This document shows positions 59,421 through 64,000 of a stretch of 64,000 nt of DNA, piece by piece (the first letter of the stretch is position 1; every line of letters starts with the position of its first letter). The notes beneath the pieces are model-generated. The model did no database searches. It was not told the DNA's origin and saw only the letters and a list, made by a program, of their open reading frames with translations. The stretch comes from Tetrastigma voinierianum (Eukaryota > Streptophyta > Magnoliopsida > Vitales > Vitaceae): positions 310,001 to 374,000 of the forward strand of contig JAEQBH010001838.1 in assembly GCA_016808115.1 (NCBI GenBank), in the 5' to 3' direction. Both the position numbers and the translations under genes were made by a program.

Positions 59421-59870
59421 CTACCTTGGGCAAAGTAATGGCATATGCATCCAGACAGTTGAAGCCACATGAACAGAATTATCCTACACATGATTTGGAA
59501 TTGGCTGCGGTAGTATTCACTTTGAAGATATGACGACAGTACTTATATGGTGAAAATCACGGGAATTTATCTGAGATCCTAAAAGTCTCAAGTATTTGTT
59601 GACACAGGAAGGGCAATTTGAGACGATAATCGATTGTTTAGAATTGTTTAAAGATTATGATTGCATCATAGATTACCACCCAAGAAAAACTAATGTGGTG
59701 GCAGATGCCTTAAGTAGAAAGACGGTGCCGACTTTAACATTGCAGTTCAGTAGATGGAGAATAACGCTAGATGGAGTGCTATTAGCTCAATTATATGCTC
59801 AACCTCTTTTGAAGCAAATGATAGTTGATGCCCAAAAGGATGATGTTGAATTGCAGAAAAAGGTATAGTT
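59420..59870 (+). pseudogene. Tekay-3 RNase H
   Basis: YASRQLKPHEQNYPTHDLEL and AAVVFTLK at 59445-59530, a TGA at the tryptophan of the next block (59532), a frameshift, then CIDYHPRKTNVVADALSRK at about 59663-59720. An 8-10 residue gap at the frameshift. Confidence 0.88.
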
Positions 59871-60950
59871 GGTCAAAGAGGGAGTTAAGACTGACTATTC
59901 AGAAAAGGAAAATGGGGAAGTGTTTTATAATAACAGATTATGTGTTATAGATGATAAGGAAGTGAAAAATAAGTTGTTATATGAAGTCCATAATACAGTA
60001 TTCACCATGCATCCTGGAGGTACCAAGATGTACTAGGATTTGAAACAGTATTATTGGTGATGAGGAATGAAAAGAGATGTGATAGAGTTTGTGTCCAAAT
60101 GTTTGACATATCAACAAGTGAAAGATGAACATCAAGTACCGTCTAGGTTATTAAACCCCATTCCAGTTCCACAGTGGAAGTGGGACAATATTGCTATGGA
60201 TTTTGTGTTTGGTCTTCCTCTCATGCAAAAGAAGCATGATTCAGTATGGCTTATAGTTGATAGGCTAACAAAGTTAGCCCATTTTGTACCAGTTAGGATT
60301 AACTATTTTATGGATCGACTAGCTGAGTTATATGTGGATGAGATTGTGTGATTGCATGGTATGTCGTTGTCCATTGTGTCGAATAGAGATCTACGATTTA
60401 CATCGAGGTTTTGGAAGGGATTACAGTTAGCCTTGGGAACTCAGCTTAATTTCAGTACAACATTCCACCCATAGACAGATGGACAGTCCGAGAGGTTGAT
60501 TCAAGTGCTCGAAGATATGCTTCGGGGATGTGTAATGGAATTTCCTGGAAGTTGGGATAGGTATATTCCATTGATGGAATTTGCCTATAACAAAAGTTAT
60601 CAGGCAAGTATTGCCATGGCATTGTATGAAGCCTTATATAGCCAAAGATGTAGAACTCTCGTTTGTTGGACGGAGTTGAATGAGCATAAAGTGATTGGTC
60701 CAGACATAGTGAAAGATACAGAGGATAAAGTTCGAGTTATTCAGCAAAGGTTAAAAGCTGTAAGTGACCAACAGAAGTCTTATGCTGATTTGAAAAGAAA
60801 CGATATTGTATATGAAGTCGGTGACAAAGTATTCTTGAAAGTATCATCGTGGAGGAAGATACTCAGATTTGGAAAGAGAGGGAAGCCGAGTCTAAGATTC
60901 ATTGGCCCATATGAGATTTTAGAAAGAATTTGACCAGTGGCCTATCGATT
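59871..60950 (+). pseudogene. Tekay-3 integrase
   Basis: N-terminal zinc-binding region (an H..PGG block near 60005 and CLTYQQVK at 60102-60125), core with WDNIAMDFVFGLPL, WLIVDRLTKLAHFVPV, SIVSNRDLRFTSRFWKGLQ and FHP..DGQSERLIQ (60180-60510), then WDRYIPLMEFAYNKSYQASI and the C-terminal DKVFLKVSSWRKILRFGKRG and LRFIGPYEILERI (to 60933). The first Asp, second Asp and Glu of the catalytic triad can be placed. Stops: TAG and TGA at 60034-60062, TGA 60349, TAG 60474, TGA 60931. Confidence 0.92.
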
Positions 60951-61264
60951 GGCACTCCCTCTAGAATTAGCCAAGTTACATGATGTGTTCCATGTGTCTA
61001 TGCTTCGGAAATACCGTTCAGATGAATCGCATATCCTGCCAGTATAAGAAGTATAAGTGCAATAGGATTTTTCGTATGATGAAGAACCAAAGGCTATTCT
61101 GGCTCGTGAAGTGAAGCATTTGCAAAATAAACAAGTACCGTTGGTGAAAGTGCTCTGGCAACACCATGGCAGGGAGGAAGCTACTTGGGAGCCAAAAGCG
61201 ACTATGAGGGCACAGTACTCGCAACTTTTTGATTCAGGTATGAATTTTGATGACAAAATTCTTT
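60951..61264 (+). pseudogene. Tekay-3 C-terminus with chromodomain
   Basis: YRLALPLELAKLHDVFHVSM and LRKYRSDESHILPV complete the integrase GPY/F module. After stops come EPKAILAREVKHLQNKQVPL, VKVLWQHHGREEATWEPKAT and MRAQYSQLFDSG, a chromodomain-like module that targets chromovirus integration to heterochromatin. Three stops in VEEV-like sequence at 61045-61060. Confidence 0.9.
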
Positions 61265-61278
61265 AAGGGAGAGGGAAT
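61265..61278 (+). other. Polypurine tract of Tekay-3
   Basis: aagggagagggaat directly before the right LTR. Confidence 0.9.
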
Positions 61279-63846
61279 TGTAACACCCGAAAATATATCA
61301 TAGTAGTTTATTACAGTTTAGAGGTATAATAAAAGTAAAACTTGTTTTTTTCGGGAATTTAAGTGCTAAGAGTGAAAAATGATAAACCCATAATTTATCC
61401 AAGAGTCAAGGGTATAATGGTTAATTACAAAATAAGGACTCAAAGGACATTATGTAAGAAGATTATATGTTATTATGGAATAATGATAAGTGATTTACAA
61501 ATATAATGAACTTTGAGCACTAAATAGAAAAAGGGAAAAACTTAAGCCAAAAATGAGATTTTTGCTAAACATGGCCTTATAACAAAAAGGGATAAGACCA
61601 CATTTTGTCTCATAGAACAGGAGTTCTCATTTTGGCTTTAAGGGAGGCTAGGGCATGGTTGGAAGAAAAAGGAAAAAAGGGGAGAAGAAAGGAAGAGGAT
61701 GAAGAAGAAGAAGAGGAGAGAAAAATTTAAAAGGAAAGCTTTGAAGCTTTAAGGTTAGGAAAATCCTAATTTCCTCCATCTATAGGTATATTTTGATTTA
61801 AGGTTTGAAGTTTAGTAAAGGTTTGGGATTTCCTTATTCTATTTTGTGTTTTTTTGTGTTGTGCTTTTGTTTTGGATCCTCAATGGAAGAGTTTGGTGTG
61901 AAAAATAAGTTAAGTTTTGTATGGGTCGGAGGTCTTTATCGTTTTTTTCCTACCCTTGCTCTTTTTCTGACCATAACTTGGCCATTAGACCTCCAAATTG
62001 AGTGATTCCAATTTTTGTGTAATCTAGACTTCTCGTAGAATAACTCCTAAGAAGAAAGGGTAATCAAATTTGGCCTTATGGTGCCCAACAAATTCTAGAA
62101 CCCGAATCTAAGCTTAAAGGTAAGCTTATGGGTTTATTCTCTGATTTTAGTATAGTCTTGGTCTTTGGGTCCTAAGTTGACTTTTACTCATCCAAATTGA
62201 GTATTTCAAATTTTTGTGTAATCTAGACTTCTGGAAATTACATGGCTTTCATGAAGAAAGTATTGCAAAATTGTGTTGGGAGTGTCCTTTGCTAAGGACC
62301 ATTTTTTGTAAAATGGATATGATAGAACTATAGGAGAAGTGCTGTCAAAATTTCCCTAGAACTCGTTTTCTTGTACTGGCCATAACATGGCTTCTTGACC
62401 TCCAAATTGAACGATTCTAGTTGGAAAAGAACCCTAAGAGGTCTACAAAGATCTAGAAGGTACCGAGAAGCAATTCTAACCTTAAGTCCCCTGTTTTTGA
62501 GACTGAAGTGAAGATACTGGTTTTGATTTCTTAACATGGGTAGGTTTTGTATTTTGGCCATAAGTTAAGTTATAATGATCCTAATGAGATGATTCCAATT
62601 TCTACTGAAAATAGACTCATTGAATTACAACTTTCATGAAAGAAGTTTGGGTAAAATGTCTCATTTATACCTAGAAAATTGTGCAAGTGAAGGTGAAAAT
62701 TTTATCTTTGGGTGGGAAGAACATTTCCCATAATTTGACCTCTTTGTCAAAAATACATTGTTAATGCATGATAGTTATGATTTGAACATGTTGATATGTA
62801 TGAAGAAATTACGGTCACAAGAATTGACTTGGAAAATAATATGAATGAGGTTAGACCTCAATAAAATGTTTTGAATCACATATAATTGTATGCCTGCTTA
62901 AGATCGGATAGTGAATAAATAGGGTTTAGTGTTTCGGTACTCCTGATTAGTGCTTTGGCACTCCTGATTAATGCTATGGCACTCTTGTTCAATGTTTCTG
63001 CACTCCTGTATTGTACTATACCTACAGGTACTTACTGTATGTGTACCTGCTATTCATTCTTACTGGTCTATGCAAACAAACATTTATATGAAAAGTACAT
63101 GAATAAGGACCAATATGCTTATGAAAATAAGAATTTATGATGCATCAGCATACTTCTATATCATATTGTACTGTACCCTCGAGTACCTTATGTTCCGAAC
63201 TGTATGATATGTGTTCCTATGAGAGAGATGAATATGATGACCTGTAAAGGATACGTACATGTGTGTATGTGTGTGTATATATATATATATATATATAGAT
63301 ATATATTTATGAACCCGATAAGCATGAAAATGGTTAAATGTAATTACTTGAAATAATATTGCATGCTTGTTTACTGTATTTGAGAATAGTTATAAGTGGT
63401 TTTGTTTTTATGTATTTTCCTTAATAAGCTATAAGCTTAGCATGGGTGTTTAATCCATGTAGGTGCTGAAGAAGTTGTCAAGGACATCCTGCGTTCGTCA
63501 AGGCCAACACAGCCTTAGGATCCTCCTTTGTAGGATCCTATTCTTTTTGTAATAGAAGTGGTTGTGTAATATTTTTTTGTTATAGTGAAACTTGTATTAA
63601 TGCAAGTATTTTTTTTTTTAAGACTCAAGCATACATGACTTTTTAAACACCACTATGGTGGTAGTTTTACTTGGTTATATATTTTGTAGTCTTAAATTTT
63701 TATAATTAAGACTTTTGAAGTATGATTATGTCATTTTTGACTTTTTGCTTGAGTTGTTCTCAATTATTTGCCAAAGGCAGGTTTACAAGCCTCAGCTTTG
63801 TGTGGCGTCCCCTTACTTGCCATAGTTATGGGGTAGGGGAGTTACA
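61279..63846 (+). repeat. Right LTR of Tekay-3, shared with the next unit
   Basis: tgtaacacccg ... ggagttaca. Roughly 5 percent different from the left LTR by eye over the first 190 bp; the length difference of 120 bp is largely the 44-bp duplication and the microsatellite. Confidence 0.95.
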
Positions 63847-64000
63847 ATTTAGTGGTATCAGAGCCTACGTTTAGGCGTTTCTTGAATAGTTCATAAGTTA
63901 GAAGTGTATGTGTATAGTATTGTGTTGGCCTAATACGAGATAATCATTTTTACGAGATAGGATGGATCGACCACACAGAACCTGTTGAAGAGGTTGCTAA
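63847..64000 (+). mobile_element. Start of a second Tekay internal region, runs off the window
   Basis: Matches 56631-56780 closely: primer-binding site, cctacgtttaggcgtttctt, a diverged leader, then a gag start atggatcgacc at 63962. Relative to the first copy the gag start has a 1-bp change of frame and meets TGA within eight codons, so this gag is also dead. Confidence 0.9.
63853..63864 (+). other. Second primer-binding site
   Basis: tggtatcagagc again, 6 bp after the right LTR, as after the left LTR. Confidence 0.95.

Larger units (their letters stand above)
53943..63846 (+). mobile_element. Tekay-like chromovirus (Tekay-3), 9.9 kb
   Basis: LTR (2688 bp), primer-binding site, gag, protease, RT, RNase H, integrase, chromodomain, polypurine tract, LTR (2568 bp). 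It is the best preserved element of the window but has about 20 stop codons and at least two frameshifts. Very long LTRs, the initiator-Met primer site and a C-terminal chromodomain ending in an EEATWE segment place it in the Tekay/Del clade. It lies in Tat-2 gag. The left flank is agtca; there is no duplication at the right because a second internal region follows directly. Confidence 0.92.

Noticed and set aside
60942..61256. 104-codon minus-strand ORF
   Set aside because: Opposite strand of the Tekay-3 integrase C-terminus and chromodomain.
56742..61264. Recoded TAG (glutamine) in a functional gene
   Set aside because: Stops also include TGA and TAA, frameshifts occur, and the protease active site is changed; methylation-driven decay explains the pattern.

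Overview
This window looks like repeat-rich, AT-rich intergenic DNA from a flowering plant, most likely a eudicot. It is built almost entirely of nested LTR retrotransposons of the Ty3/gypsy (Tekay-like chromovirus, Tat, and tentatively Athila-like) and Ty1/copia superfamilies, with one TIR element and several AT microsatellites. I found no host gene, tRNA, rRNA or CRISPR that I would defend; two weak candidate exons are listed as such. The antisense ORF of the Tat element recalls proteins I associate with grapevine, but the species assignment is only a guess.

Layout. 0.1-2.8 kb: a Tekay-like LTR on the minus strand. 4.07-6.47 kb: 3' LTR and degenerate pol of a Ty1/copia element (minus), cut by a well-delimited 7.75-kb non-coding LTR element at 6470-14220 (5-bp duplication TCTCT; two 3.68-kb LTRs around only 393 bp). 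14.4-15.4 kb: the start of another LTR (plus). 15.4-23.5 kb: AT-rich sequence with two long AT arrays, two weak exon candidates and a TIR element (22691-23534). 23.6-43.2 kb: a GC-richer Tat-lineage element (plus) with gag, protease, RT, RNase H, integrase, a 68-bp tandem array, an antisense extra ORF and a 3' LTR; its gag is split by a Tekay-like element (minus, 24659-33022). 43.2-45.7 kb: unassigned, with a tandem repeat related to one at 2.9-3.5 kb. 45.7-53.9 kb: a second Tat element (minus), truncated, hit by two independent solo-LTR events (45862-49227 and 49887-51388), the first of which carries another solo LTR of its own family in opposite orientation. 53.9-64 kb: a full-length Tekay-like chromovirus (plus) whose right LTR is followed at once by a second primer-binding site and a second gag start, so the window ends inside a tandem LTR-internal-LTR-internal array.

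How the parts relate. The order of events can be read from target-site duplications and interrupted domains: Tat-2 is the oldest host on the right, then solo LTRs and the Tekay array landed in it; Tat-1 was hit by Tekay-2; the copia relic was hit by the non-coding element. All coding regions are broken. In the youngest-looking element (53943-63846) many stops sit at expected glutamine or tryptophan codons, as expected from deamination of methylated cytosine in silenced DNA. LTR boundaries given with a matching duplication on both sides are firm; others are estimates and are marked so.
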